A stretch of DNA of 64,000 nt, from positions 496,001 to 560,000 of the forward strand of contig NZ_FMTL01000001.1 in NCBI RefSeq assembly GCF_900099645.1, in the 5' to 3' direction. The notes beneath the pieces are model-generated. The model made no database searches. It worked only from the letters and a program-made list of their open reading frames with translations, and was not told where the DNA came from. The translations under genes were made by a program, and so were the position numbers. Numbering within the stretch: the first letter of the stretch is position 1; the number at the start of each line of letters is the position of its first letter. Positions 41,500-49,807 of this stretch are shown in pieces. The DNA is from Pseudomonas peli. GTDB lineage: Bacteria; Pseudomonadota; Gammaproteobacteria; Pseudomonadales; Pseudomonadaceae.

Positions 41500-42099
41500 T
41501 CAGATGGCCTGGGCCAGTTGCGCCTTGGCCTGATTCAGGCCCTTTTCCATAAACTCGCTGCCCAGGTTGAGGCCTTCGGCATGGATAAAGCTGACATCGT
41601 GGATACCGACAAAAGCCAGCGCCTGACGCAGGTAGGGTTCCTGATGGTCCTGAGCGCTGCCGGCGTAGATGCCGCCGCGAGCGGTCAGGACAAAGGCACG
41701 CTTGCCGCTGAGCAGGCCTTGCGGACCGGTTTCGGTGTACTTGAAGGTCACCCCGGCGCGCAGCACGTGGTCGAGCCAGGCCTTCAGGGTGCTGGGGATG
41801 GCGAAGTTGTACATGGGAGCGGCCAGCACCAGCACATCGGCGGCCAGCAGTTCATCGGTCAGCAGGTTGGACAGCGCCAGTGCCGCTTGCTCGGCGTCGC
41901 TCTGTTGCTCCACTGGGGTCATCCAACCGCCCAGTAGGTTGGCATCCAAATGCGGCACCTGATCAACCGCCAGGTCACGCACTTTGATCTGATCTGCCGG
42001 ATTGGCAGACGACCAGTTGGCGATAAATTGCGCCGTCATCTGACGCGAAACCGAACCTTGCTGGCGGGCGCTGCTTTCAATTACCAGGATGTTGGCCAT
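41500..42099 (-). CDS. azoR: FMN-dependent NADH:quinone reductase / azoreductase AzoR
   Basis: The 199-residue flavodoxin-fold protein starts ANILVIESSARQQGSVSRQM (phosphate-binding loop for FMN), then ADVLVLAAPMYNFAIPSTLKAWLD and FKYTETGPQGLLSGKRAFVLTARGG, the classic AzoR/QOR blocks. It reduces azo bonds and quinones with NADH, and pseudomonads carry several paralogues. ATG 42099 is used because the fold begins there. The in-frame start at 42186 would add 29 residues. It has its own terminator. Confidence 0.93.
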   Translation of the reverse strand: MANILVIESSARQQGSVSRQMTAQFIANWSSANPADQIKVRDLAVDQVPHLDANLLGGWMTPVEQQSDAEQAALALSNLLTDELLAADVLVLAAPMYNFAIPSTLKAWLDHVLRAGVTFKYTETGPQGLLSGKRAFVLTARGGIYAGSAQDHQEPYLRQALAFVGIHDVSFIHAEGLNLGSEFMEKGLNQAKAQLAQAI

Positions 42100-42241
42100 G
42101 TTGTGTGCTCCATCGAAGGGGTGTTGAACGTCGATGGACAAAGAGTAGGCGCACTTAATTCGATTAAAAAGCGCAAATAACCGCACAAAACAATCTAATA
42201 ATTTGATTTATAGCCAGGCCGCGCTTAGTCTCAGGCCAGTA

Positions 42242-42556
42242 TTAAGACAGCTCGCAGGTTAGTTTGACCCGCAGCTTGATAATGCTACGGCTGAACTTCA
42301 CCGCCAGGTTGTTGCTGTCACCAGCGGGCAGGACGACCTTGCGGGTGCGCGGCGCTTCAGGGCCGTTCCGGAAAACCGCCGTGCACTTGGCATCGCTACG
42401 GCCATAGTTGTACAGCTGCACAGCCCCCATGTTGTGGTCGATTTCCTGAGTGGTGGCGGAGACTTCAGCACCATTAAGCTGTTTTTCCACCTCGATCGGG
42501 TAGGCCATTACAGTCAGCGGCAAGCAGGCCAGCAACGCACAACAGAGCTTTTTCAT
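42242..42556 (-). CDS. Small secreted pseudomonad protein of unknown function
   Basis: The 104-residue protein has a signal peptide (CALLACLPLTVMA) and a compact beta-rich mature part: PIEVEKQLNGAEVSATTQEI, AVQLYNYGRSDAKCTAVFRN and LRVKLTCELS, with two cysteines that may pair. In some databases such proteins carry a misleading 3-phosphoglycerate kinase label as I recall, but no kinase feature is present. Divergent from the LysR regulator; the two promoters would share the gap of 77 nt. Function unknown. Confidence 0.72.
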   Translation of the reverse strand: MKKLCCALLACLPLTVMAYPIEVEKQLNGAEVSATTQEIDHNMGAVQLYNYGRSDAKCTAVFRNGPEAPRTRKVVLPAGDSNNLAVKFSRSIIKLRVKLTCELS

Positions 42557-42633
42557 CAGGGCAGTCTCCGGTAAAAGACGGCCAGTTTAGGTTGATTGAG
42601 TGGGTGTTTGCACCCTCAGTACGGGAATCGAAT

Positions 42634-43560
42634 ATGAAAGCCCCCCGCGTAACGCTCGACCAATGGCGCACCCTGCAGGCCGTGGTCGATCACGGCGGTT
42701 TTGCCCAGGCCGCCGAGGTGCTGCACCGCTCGCAATCTTCGGTGAGTTATACCGTGGCACGGATGCAGGAGCAGCTGGGCGTACCGCTGCTGCGTATCGA
42801 CGGACGCAAGGCGGTGTTGACCGAAGCCGGCGACGTGCTGCTGCGCCGCTCGCGGCAACTGGTCAAACAGGCCAGCCAACTGGAAGACCTGGCGCACCAT
42901 ATGGAGCAAGGCTGGGAGGCCGAAGTACGCCTGGTGGTCGATGCCGCCTACCCCAACGCCCGCCTAGTGCGCGCGCTGACCGCCTTTATGCCGCAAAGCC
43001 GCGGCTGCCGTGTACGTCTGCGCGAGGAAGTTCTGTCCGGGGTGGAAGAAGTGCTCAAGGACGGCATGGCCGACCTGGCCATCAGCGCGCTGAACATTCC
43101 CGGTTTTCTCGGTGCGGAAATGAGCACCGTGGAGTTTGTCGCCGTGGCTCACCCCGATCATGCGCTGCATCGCCTGCAGCGCGTCGTAACCTTCCAGGAT
43201 TTGGAAACCCAGATGCAGGTGGTGATTCGCGACTCAGGTCGCCAACAACCCAAGGATGTTGGCTGGCTCGGCGCCGAACAGCGCTGGACGGTCGGCAGCC
43301 TGGCCACTGCCGCCACGTTTGTCGGCAACGGCCTGGGCTTTGCCTGGTTGCCACGCCATATGATTGAGCGCGAGCTCAAGGACGGCCTGCTCAAACCGCT
43401 GCCACTGGACCAGGGTGGCAGCCGCAACCCCTTGTTCTTTCTCTACTCGAACAAGGACAAGCCCCTGGGGCCCGCAACACAGATTCTCGTTGAGCTGATT
43501 CAGCGTTTCGATGCTGCGCCGTTAAATGCAGCCTTTGCTGCGCCGCTGCCCTCGGCCTGA
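42634..43560 (+). CDS. LysR-family transcriptional regulator
   Basis: The N-terminal winged helix is typical (WRTLQAVVDHGGFAQAAEVLHRSQSSVSY with VPLLRIDGRKAVLTEAG), followed by a periplasmic-binding-like effector domain starting VRLVVDAAYPNARLVRAL. The 308-residue length is standard. ATG 42634 starts at MKAPRVTLDQ with a weak GGGA upstream. The alpha/beta-hydrolase and cyclophilin genes follow in the same direction within 20 nt, so it may be the first gene of that unit or regulate the small divergent gene. The ligand is unknown. Confidence 0.9.
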   Translation: MKAPRVTLDQWRTLQAVVDHGGFAQAAEVLHRSQSSVSYTVARMQEQLGVPLLRIDGRKAVLTEAGDVLLRRSRQLVKQASQLEDLAHHMEQGWEAEVRLVVDAAYPNARLVRALTAFMPQSRGCRVRLREEVLSGVEEVLKDGMADLAISALNIPGFLGAEMSTVEFVAVAHPDHALHRLQRVVTFQDLETQMQVVIRDSGRQQPKDVGWLGAEQRWTVGSLATAATFVGNGLGFAWLPRHMIERELKDGLLKPLPLDQGGSRNPLFFLYSNKDKPLGPATQILVELIQRFDAAPLNAAFAAPLPSA

Positions 43561-43575
43561 TAAGGAGTCCCGCAG

Positions 43576-44388
43576 ATGCCCTACTTCAACAACGATGATT
43601 GCCAGCTGCACTATGAAGACTACGGCCACGGTGCCCCTGTGCTGCTGGTACACGGCCTTGGCTCAAGCACCCGCGATTGGGAATACCAGGTGCCCGAGCT
43701 GGCCCGTCATTACCGGGTGATCGCCTTGGATGTGCGCGGCCATGGCCGCTCGGACAAACCCCGCGAGCGCTACAGCATTCAAGGTTTCGCCGAGGATGTG
43801 GCGGCGCTGATCGAGCACCTGCAACTGGTGCAGGTACATCTGGTGGGCATTTCCATGGGCGGCATGATCGGCTTCCAGCTGGGCGTGGATCGCCCCGAAT
43901 TGCTGAAAAGCCTGTGCATCGTCAACAGCGGCCCGGAAGTGAAGGCGAAAAGCCCGCGCGACTATATCGAGATCGCCAAACGCTGGACGCTGTCGCGCCT
44001 GCTAAGCCTCGACACCATTGCCAAGGCACTCGGCAAACTGTTGTTCCCCAAGCCTGAACAGGAAGAGCTACGGCAGAAAATCCTGGTGCGCTGGCCGCAG
44101 AACGACAAGCGTGCTTACCTTGCCAGCCTGGATGCGATTATCGGCTGGGGCGTGCGGGAACGCCTGGCGCGGATCAGCTGTCCGACCCTGGTGGTCACGG
44201 CCGACCGAGATTACACCCCGGTGGCGCAGAAGCAGGCCTACGTTGACGAAATGCCCAATGCGCGCCTGCTGGTAATCGAAGATTCACGCCACGCCACACC
44301 GCTGGACCAACCCGAACAATTCAACAGCAGCCTGCTGGCCTTCCTTGCCGAAGTCGAACAGGCCGCCCCCACTGCCACGCAACAATAA
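43576..44388 (+). CDS. Alpha/beta-fold hydrolase
   Basis: The 270-residue protein has the oxyanion-loop motif [14 protein letters not shown], a nucleophile elbow G-I-S-M-G-G (Ser), [11 protein letters not shown], an acidic residue in [11 protein letters not shown], and the catalytic His in [15 protein letters not shown]. The set resembles 3-oxoadipate enol-lactonase-type or lipase-type hydrolases, with the substrate not evident. It starts 16 nt after the LysR stop with AAGGAG at a good spacing, and ends 12 nt before the cyclophilin gene. Confidence 0.9.
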   Translation: MPYFNNDDCQLHYEDYGHGAPVLLVHGLGSSTRDWEYQVPELARHYRVIALDVRGHGRSDKPRERYSIQGFAEDVAALIEHLQLVQVHLVGISMGGMIGFQLGVDRPELLKSLCIVNSGPEVKAKSPRDYIEIAKRWTLSRLLSLDTIAKALGKLLFPKPEQEELRQKILVRWPQNDKRAYLASLDAIIGWGVRERLARISCPTLVVTADRDYTPVAQKQAYVDEMPNARLLVIEDSRHATPLDQPEQFNSSLLAFLAEVEQAAPTATQQ

Positions 44389-44399
44389 GGACTACCCGC

Positions 44400-44954
44400 A
44401 TGTTCAAGACCCTCACCCTCGCCGCCTGCTCCATCCTGTTTGCCGGCAGCCTGCTGGCCTCCGAAAACCCGAAAGTGCTGCTGACCACCAGCCTCGGTGA
44501 AATCGAGATCGAACTGGATGCCGAAAAGGCGCCGATCAGCACCGCCAACTTCCTCGCCTACGTCGACAGCGGCTACTACGCTGGCACCCAGTTCCACCGC
44601 GTGATTCCTGGCTTTATGGTGCAAGGCGGCGGTTTCGATGCCGACATGCAGCAGAAAGACACCCAGGCGCCGATCAAGAACGAAGCCGACAATGGTCTGC
44701 ACAACGTGCGCGGCACCCTGGCCATGGCCCGCACCCAGGTACGCGACTCCGCCACCAGCCAGTTCTTTATCAACCACAAGGACAACGCCTTCCTCGACCA
44801 CGGCTCGCGTGACTTCGGTTACGCGGTGTTCGGCAAGGTGGTGAAGGGCATGGACGTGGTCGACAAGATCGCCCAGGTGCCGACTGCCAACCGTGGCGGC
44901 CATCAGAACGTCCCGCGCGAGCCGGTGCTGATCACCGCCGCCAAGCGTCTCTGA
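44400..44954 (+). CDS. ppiA: Periplasmic cyclophilin-type peptidyl-prolyl isomerase PpiA
   Basis: The 184-residue protein has an N-terminal signal ([17 protein letters not shown]) and the cyclophilin fold: [40 protein letters not shown], and [20 protein letters not shown], with the catalytic Arg in FHRVIPGF. It isomerises prolines in the periplasm, as does E. coli PpiA. It lies directly after the alpha/beta hydrolase in the same unit, and a hairpin follows its stop. Confidence 0.94.
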   Translation: MFKTLTLAACSILFAGSLLASENPKVLLTTSLGEIEIELDAEKAPISTANFLAYVDSGYYAGTQFHRVIPGFMVQGGGFDADMQQKDTQAPIKNEADNGLHNVRGTLAMARTQVRDSATSQFFINHKDNAFLDHGSRDFGYAVFGKVVKGMDVVDKIAQVPTANRGGHQNVPREPVLITAAKRL

Positions 44955-44962
44955 TAAACCCA

Positions 44963-44993
44963 CGCGGGGTGAGCCTGCTCACCCCGCGCGTTT
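44963..44993 (+). terminator. Hairpin terminator after ppiA
   Basis: The stem CGCGGGGTGAG / CTCACCCCGCG with a CCTG loop is followed by CGTTTCCCTCC, a loose T-rich tail. It ends the LysR-hydrolase-cyclophilin unit before the ABC exporter gene. Confidence 0.6.
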
Positions 44994-45077
44994 CCCTCCT
45001 GCTTTTTCTGCGCAACACCCTCCCGGCAAACTCGTTAGAATCGGGCGCTATTCCCTGACTTAGGCAGGATGCCTGAC

Positions 45078-46910
45078 ATGCTGTTCCGCCGCTTCGAACA
45101 CCTGATCGACGTTTTCAAAGCCAGCCCGGATATCGAGCCTCCTGCCGGCATGCTGGCGTTTTACGCCTACTATTTGCGCCAGGTCTGGCCGCTGATGCTC
45201 GCCGTGCTGGTGGTCGGTTTCGTCGCCGCCCTGATCGAAGTGGCGCTGTTCAGCTTCCTCGGGCAGCTGATCGACATGACGCAGAACACCCCGAGCGGCG
45301 AGTTCTTCGAGCAGCACCAGCACACGCTGCTGTGGATGCTGCTGGTGGCGCTGGTCATCCGCCCACTGGTGTTCGGCCTGCATAACTTGCTCACGCATCA
45401 GACCATCAACCCTGGCCTAACCAACCTGATCCGCTGGCAGAACCACCGCTATGTGCTCAAGCAGAGCCTGAGCTTCTTCCAGAACGATTTCGCCGGGCGC
45501 ATTGCCCAACGCATCATGCAGACCGGCCCTTCGCTGCGCGACTCGGCGATGCAGGTGGTCGACGCGCTCTGGCATGTGCTGGTGTATGCCGCCAGCGCGC
45601 TGTACCTGTTTGCTGCCGCCGACCTGCGCCTGATTGCCCCGCTGCTGCTGTGGATAGTCGGTTACTGCGCGGCGCTCTGGTACTTCGTGCCGCGTATCAA
45701 GGAACGCTCAGCGGCGGCCTCGGCGGCGCGCTCGAAAGTCATGGGCCGGGTGGTCGACGGCTACAGCAACATCACCACCCTCAAGCTGTTCGCCCACACC
45801 CAGGTCGAGGAACACTACGCCCGCGAAGCCATGCAGGAATTGCTCGGCAAGGTACGTCTGCAGTCGCGCATCATCACTACCCTGGATTTCCTGATCACCT
45901 GCCTTAACGGCATGCTGATCGTCGGCACCGGCGCGCTGGCCCTGTGGTTGTGGGATCAGCAACTGATCAGCACTGGCGCTATCGCCCTGGCACTGGGCCT
46001 GGTGATCCGCATCAACGGCATGGCCGAATGGATCATGTGGGTGGTTAACGGCATTTTCGAGAACGTCGGCACCGTGCAGGACGGCATGAAAACCATCGTG
46101 CAGCCGCGCCAGGTACTCGACCAGCCCGAGGCCAAGCCGCTGCACGTCAGCCAGGGCGCCGTGCAGTTCGACAACATCCACTTTCATTACGGCAAGCGCA
46201 ACGGCGTGATCGCCGGCCTGAGCCTGACGGTGGCACCCGGAGAGAAGATCGGCCTGATCGGCCCGTCCGGCGCGGGCAAATCAACCCTGGCCAACCTGCT
46301 GCTGCGCCTTTACGACCTGGAGAGCGGGCGCATCCTGATCGACGGCCAGAATATCGCCGACGTAGCCCAGGAGAGCCTGCGCGCGCAGATCGGCATGGTC
46401 ACCCAGGACACCTCGCTGCTGCATCGCTCGATCCGCGACAACCTGCTCTACGGCAAACCCGAAGCCAGCGAAGCACAGCTGCTCGACGCCGTGCGCAAGG
46501 CCCGCGCCGACAGCTTTATCCCGCTGCTGGACGACGGCATGGGCGGCCATGGTTTCGACGCACAGATCGGCGAGCGCGGGGTAAAGCTCTCCGGCGGCCA
46601 GCGCCAACGCATCGCCATCGCCCGCGTGCTGCTCAAGGACGCACCGATTCTGGTGCTGGACGAAGCCACCTCGGCGCTGGACTCGGAAATCGAAGCGGCG
46701 ATCCAGGAAAGCCTGGATACCCTGATGCAGGGCAAAACAGTGATCGCCATCGCCCACCGCCTGTCGACCATTGCGCGTATGGACCGGCTGGTGGTGATCG
46801 ATCAGGGGCGTATCGTCGAAACCGGCAGCAACAGTGAGCTGATTGCCGCAGGCGGCCTCTATGCGCGCCTTTGGCAGCATCAGACAGGGGGATTTGTCGG
46901 GGTGGAGTAA
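45078..46910 (+). CDS. ABC exporter, fused permease and ATPase
   Basis: The 610-residue half-transporter has a six-helix type I export domain (residues 30-340) and an ATPase with Walker A GPSGAGKST, the signature LSGGQRQRIAIARVLL, Walker B ILVLDEATSALDSE and the H-loop IAIAHRLSTIARMD. Such proteins work as homodimers or heterodimers, and the substrate may be lipid or a small molecule. ATG 45078 has AGGA 8 nt ahead. ATG 45069 is in frame but overlaps that site. A palindrome follows the stop. Confidence 0.88.
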   Translation: MLFRRFEHLIDVFKASPDIEPPAGMLAFYAYYLRQVWPLMLAVLVVGFVAALIEVALFSFLGQLIDMTQNTPSGEFFEQHQHTLLWMLLVALVIRPLVFGLHNLLTHQTINPGLTNLIRWQNHRYVLKQSLSFFQNDFAGRIAQRIMQTGPSLRDSAMQVVDALWHVLVYAASALYLFAAADLRLIAPLLLWIVGYCAALWYFVPRIKERSAAASAARSKVMGRVVDGYSNITTLKLFAHTQVEEHYAREAMQELLGKVRLQSRIITTLDFLITCLNGMLIVGTGALALWLWDQQLISTGAIALALGLVIRINGMAEWIMWVVNGIFENVGTVQDGMKTIVQPRQVLDQPEAKPLHVSQGAVQFDNIHFHYGKRNGVIAGLSLTVAPGEKIGLIGPSGAGKSTLANLLLRLYDLESGRILIDGQNIADVAQESLRAQIGMVTQDTSLLHRSIRDNLLYGKPEASEAQLLDAVRKARADSFIPLLDDGMGGHGFDAQIGERGVKLSGGQRQRIAIARVLLKDAPILVLDEATSALDSEIEAAIQESLDTLMQGKTVIAIAHRLSTIARMDRLVVIDQGRIVETGSNSELIAAGGLYARLWQHQTGGFVGVE

Positions 46911-46968
46911 AACGCAGATAGCGGCCATGGGCCGCTACGGTTGATGTGTATTGTCAGACTATCCTCCT

Positions 46969-46992
46969 GTAGGAGCGGGCCATGCCCGCGAA
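46969..46992 (+). repeat. REP sequence, left of the RAYT gene
   Basis: GTAGGAGCGGGCCATGCCCGCGAA is the pseudomonad REP type, with the GCGGGCCATGCCCGC imperfect palindrome. It is the first of three copies around the transposase gene. Confidence 0.9.
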
Positions 46993-47011
46993 TTTCTCAA
47001 GGAGAATGCTT

Positions 47012-47488
47012 ATGGACGAGCGCTGCAGCTACAAAACACAGGGCAACGCGGCCTTGCGTAGAGGCCGTGCATCTATCTGCAATACGGCTTATCTGATCAC
47101 CACAACAACCCAAAACCGCAAACCGCTGTTCACCCACTTTCCAGCGGCCTGCTCGGCCGCACGTTGTTTTGAAGACGCCACCTTACTCAGGAATAGCCGC
47201 ATCCTGGCCTGGGTGTTAATGCCGGATCATGCGCACTGGTTACTTCAGCTTGGCGAGGCCGACAACCTCGGCGAAGTGATGGGCCGGCTCAAATCCGCCA
47301 GTTCTCGCTACGCCAACAGAGCCCTAAATCGAGCGGGCCCGCTCTGGTCAAAAGCCTTTCACGATCATGCCCTACGCGAAGAGGAAGACCTTCAAGCCGT
47401 CGCCCGTTACATCGTGGCCAACCCACTGCGGGCAGGTTTAGTTTCACGGATCGGCGATTACCCGTTCTGGAATGCCGTCTGGCTTTGA
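47012..47488 (+). CDS. REP-associated tyrosine transposase (RAYT, Y1 family)
   Basis: The 158-residue protein has an HxH motif (H73 and H75 in MPDHAHWLL), a tyrosine (probably Y100 in SASSRYANR), and the closing YIVANPLRAGLV, as in TnpA_REP proteins that process REP hairpins as single-stranded DNA. ATG 47012 is 7 nt after AAGGAG. ATG 47006 is too close. The gene is bracketed by REPs in opposite orientation (left one direct, right ones inverted and direct), the typical layout for such a locus. Confidence 0.92.
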   Translation: MDERCSYKTQGNAALRRGRASICNTAYLITTTTQNRKPLFTHFPAACSAARCFEDATLLRNSRILAWVLMPDHAHWLLQLGEADNLGEVMGRLKSASSRYANRALNRAGPLWSKAFHDHALREEEDLQAVARYIVANPLRAGLVSRIGDYPFWNAVWL

Positions 47489-47523
47489 TAAGGCTCAGCG
47501 ATGGTTGGGGTCTCCGATATCGA

Positions 47524-47547
47524 TTCGCGGGCATGGCCCGCTCCTAC
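47524..47547 (-). repeat. REP sequence, right of the RAYT gene, inverted
   Basis: TTCGCGGGCATGGCCCGCTCCTAC is the exact reverse complement of the copy at 46969. Confidence 0.9.
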
Positions 47548-47568
47548 GAGTAGTGCAGTGGTCATCCT

Positions 47569-47592
47569 GTAGGAGCAGGCCATGCCCGCGAA
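47569..47592 (+). repeat. REP sequence, third copy, direct
   Basis: GTAGGAGCAGGCCATGCCCGCGAA has one base change (GCAGGC in place of GCGGGC). With the copy at 47524 it forms an inverted pair of REPs (REPIN-like). Confidence 0.88.
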
Positions 47593-47597
47593 AACCC

Positions 47598-48722
47598 TCA
47601 GCCCTGCCGATACGGCAACAAACCGCGTGCATCCTCAGCATAACCGCGCACGCCGTGCTGTTCTTCGGCGAGAAAATTCGCCACGGCTGCGCGCAGGCCG
47701 GGGTGGCAGAGGTAGTGCCAGGAGTGGGTGATGACCGGTTCAAAGCCGCGAATCAGCTTGTGCTCGCCCTGGGCACCGGCGTCGAAGCGTTGCAGACCAT
47801 TGGCGATGGCAAAGTCCATACCCTGGTAGAAACAGGTTTCGAAATGCAGCCGATCAAACTCCGCCAGACAACCCCAGTAGCGTCCGTACAGGCTGTCGCC
47901 GCCGACCAAGCTAAAGGCCATGGCCACCGGTCTACCGGCCTGATGGGCGAGTACCACGCGGATCATCTCCGACATGCGCTCGGCCAGCAGGCTGAAAAAG
48001 GCGCGCGTCAGGTACGGTGACTGGCCGCGCACGCGGTAGGTATTGGCGTAACACAAGTAGACGAAATCCCATTCCAGCTCACTAAGCTGATGGCCCTCAC
48101 GCCAGTCAAACTCGATGCCCTGCCCCGCCACTTGCTCGCGCTCTTTGCGCATCTGCTTGCGCTTACGCGAACTGAGCGCATCGAGAAAGTCCTGAAAATC
48201 CCGGTAGCCACGGTTGCGCCAATGAAACTGACACCCCAGGCGCTGCAACCAGCCATCACGGCCCTGCAGCAGGGCATTCTCAGCCTCGGTGGTGAAGTTG
48301 ATATGCAGGCTCGACAGCCCCTGTTGCTCCAGGCCAGCGCTTAGCTCATCGAGCAACTGCCCGGCCGCCTGTGACTCGCCCAATACACGCTGGCCCGTCA
48401 CAGGCGAAAAAGGAATCGCTCCGAGCAGCTTGGGGTAATAGTCGATGCCCGCACGGTGGCAGGCATCCGCCCAGCCATGATCGAACACGTACTCGCCATA
48501 GGAATGACTTTTCACATAGCCCGGCATGGCGGCCAGCAGTTGGCTTTGTTCGCCGAGTAGAACTGCATGAGCCGGCTGCCAGCCAGTGCGCCCACCAACG
48601 CTGCCGCTATCTTCCAGCGCCGAGAGAAAGGCGTGGCGCAAAAAGGGCTGCGCATCAGTCAGCAGAGCATCCCACTGACTGGCAGCAATTTCATGGATGG
48701 ACTTCAGGCAGGTAGGCAACAT
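47598..48722 (-). CDS. COG3146/DUF482 GNAT-fold protein (peptidoglycan-type acyltransferase relative)
   Basis: The 374-residue protein has a FemX/GNAT-like double fold: YVKSHSYGEYVFDHGWADA and HINFTTEAENALL, then DFLDALSSRKRKQMRKEREQ, a characteristic basic block, and DFAIANGLQRFDAGAQGEHKLIRGFEPV near the C-terminus. Members of DUF482 are annotated as N-acetyltransferase or peptidogalycan biosynthesis proteins, without proven function. The start ATG 48722 is preferred over a TTG two codons earlier. The ribosome binding site is weak. REP sequences end close to its 3' end. Confidence 0.78.
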   Translation of the reverse strand: MLPTCLKSIHEIAASQWDALLTDAQPFLRHAFLSALEDSGSVGGRTGWQPAHAVLLGEQSQLLAAMPGYVKSHSYGEYVFDHGWADACHRAGIDYYPKLLGAIPFSPVTGQRVLGESQAAGQLLDELSAGLEQQGLSSLHINFTTEAENALLQGRDGWLQRLGCQFHWRNRGYRDFQDFLDALSSRKRKQMRKEREQVAGQGIEFDWREGHQLSELEWDFVYLCYANTYRVRGQSPYLTRAFFSLLAERMSEMIRVVLAHQAGRPVAMAFSLVGGDSLYGRYWGCLAEFDRLHFETCFYQGMDFAIANGLQRFDAGAQGEHKLIRGFEPVITHSWHYLCHPGLRAAVANFLAEEQHGVRGYAEDARGLLPYRQG

Positions 48723-48804
48723 CGGCAACTCGGTGATTCGGGCTTGGCCCCACTATAGCGCCAAGCCCAGCGCCAGACACCTTGCCTGGCGCGATATGAC
48801 CGTG

Positions 48805-49722
48805 TCAGCGCGTGGCCTTGTAGGCAACCATATACGGCAGCTTCTTGCTGGCCATCTTGCCCATTTCCTTGCGGTCGACGGATGAGTAGCCGCCCAGCTC
48901 AGCCGCCTTGAAGCCGCTGTCACCGACCGCGCTGTCGGCCTTCAGGGCGACCATCAGCTTGGCAGCGGCAGCAATCGCGTCGCGGTAGTCACCCTTGTCG
49001 CGCAGGTCGTACTCACTCAGGTTGAGCTGCCCGCGCAGCCAGTTGCCCCAGTAGAACTCAAGAAACTCCGGGGCCACTTCGCCCGAACGGGGTTTGTCGT
49101 AGGCCACTTCACGGGTGAAATACACCAGCGCGCGGAAGGGATCATCCGCCAGGCTGCCCAGACCAAGCTGCGCTGGAATCTGCTCCGGGGTAATCACCTG
49201 ACCTTGGCCATCCTTGAGCCAGACCTTGCGCGCGGCCTGCATGCGCTGCCAGAAGCTGGCCAGATCCGCGCTGTCGCTGAAATTGTCGGTCACCTTGACC
49301 CACATCTGCAGCTTGGCGCCGCCTTCGGGCTGCTCCCACAACGTGGTGAACGTATGGTGACCATCGGTCAGGTACAACTTACCCTCTGGGCCGACCACCA
49401 CAGTTTTCATCTCACTGCTGCGTGAAGCCACTGCGCCCTGGCAACTAAAGCTGTCCGGCTGATGCAGATTGGCGCCCTTTGGCACCTTACTGCTTTCGCC
49501 CTGGCCATTGCCCTCGCAGTACTCATCGAAGAGTTTGTTCGGCTCTTTGGCAAAACGCCCGAGTTTGTAAAAAATCTGGTCATAACCCACCACGGCCTGG
49601 GTCGGGTGCAACTGTTCGAGGCGCACCTGCAACAACTCACCCGTTTTGGCCGCACGGTAATCCTCAGCCACAGCCGCAGCACTAATACCCGCCATCAGTA
49701 GCAACACAGCAAAAACGCGCAT
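48805..49722 (-). CDS. Exported ParB-like/Srx-fold protein (ParBc_2 family)
   Basis: The 305-residue protein has a signal peptide (VFAVLLLMAGISAAAVA), then a ParB-like domain: VRLEQLHPTQAVVGYDQIFY early, and KLYLTDGHHTFTTLWEQ, with the conserved DGHH. The rest is helical. Family members are called putative ParB-like nucleases, yet export rules out plasmid partition, so the activity is unknown. ATG 49722 has AAGGA 3 nt before, tight but usable. It lies downstream of the porin, but a strong terminator separates them. Confidence 0.8.
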   Translation of the reverse strand: MRVFAVLLLMAGISAAAVAEDYRAAKTGELLQVRLEQLHPTQAVVGYDQIFYKLGRFAKEPNKLFDEYCEGNGQGESSKVPKGANLHQPDSFSCQGAVASRSSEMKTVVVGPEGKLYLTDGHHTFTTLWEQPEGGAKLQMWVKVTDNFSDSADLASFWQRMQAARKVWLKDGQGQVITPEQIPAQLGLGSLADDPFRALVYFTREVAYDKPRSGEVAPEFLEFYWGNWLRGQLNLSEYDLRDKGDYRDAIAAAAKLMVALKADSAVGDSGFKAAELGGYSSVDRKEMGKMASKKLPYMVAYKATR

Positions 49723-49753
49723 CGGTCCTTCCCCACATAAAAATTGCGAAAAA

Positions 49754-49776
49754 AAGCCCCGCACTAGGCGGGGCTT
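49754..49776 (-). terminator. Rho-independent terminator of the porin gene
   Basis: The stem AAGCCCCGC / GCGGGGCTT with an ACTAG loop is followed on the minus strand by a run of T (AAAAAA on the plus strand). Confidence 0.92.
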
Positions 49777-49807
49777 AAAGATAGGAGCAGCAGTTGAGCG
49801 GTGTTAC

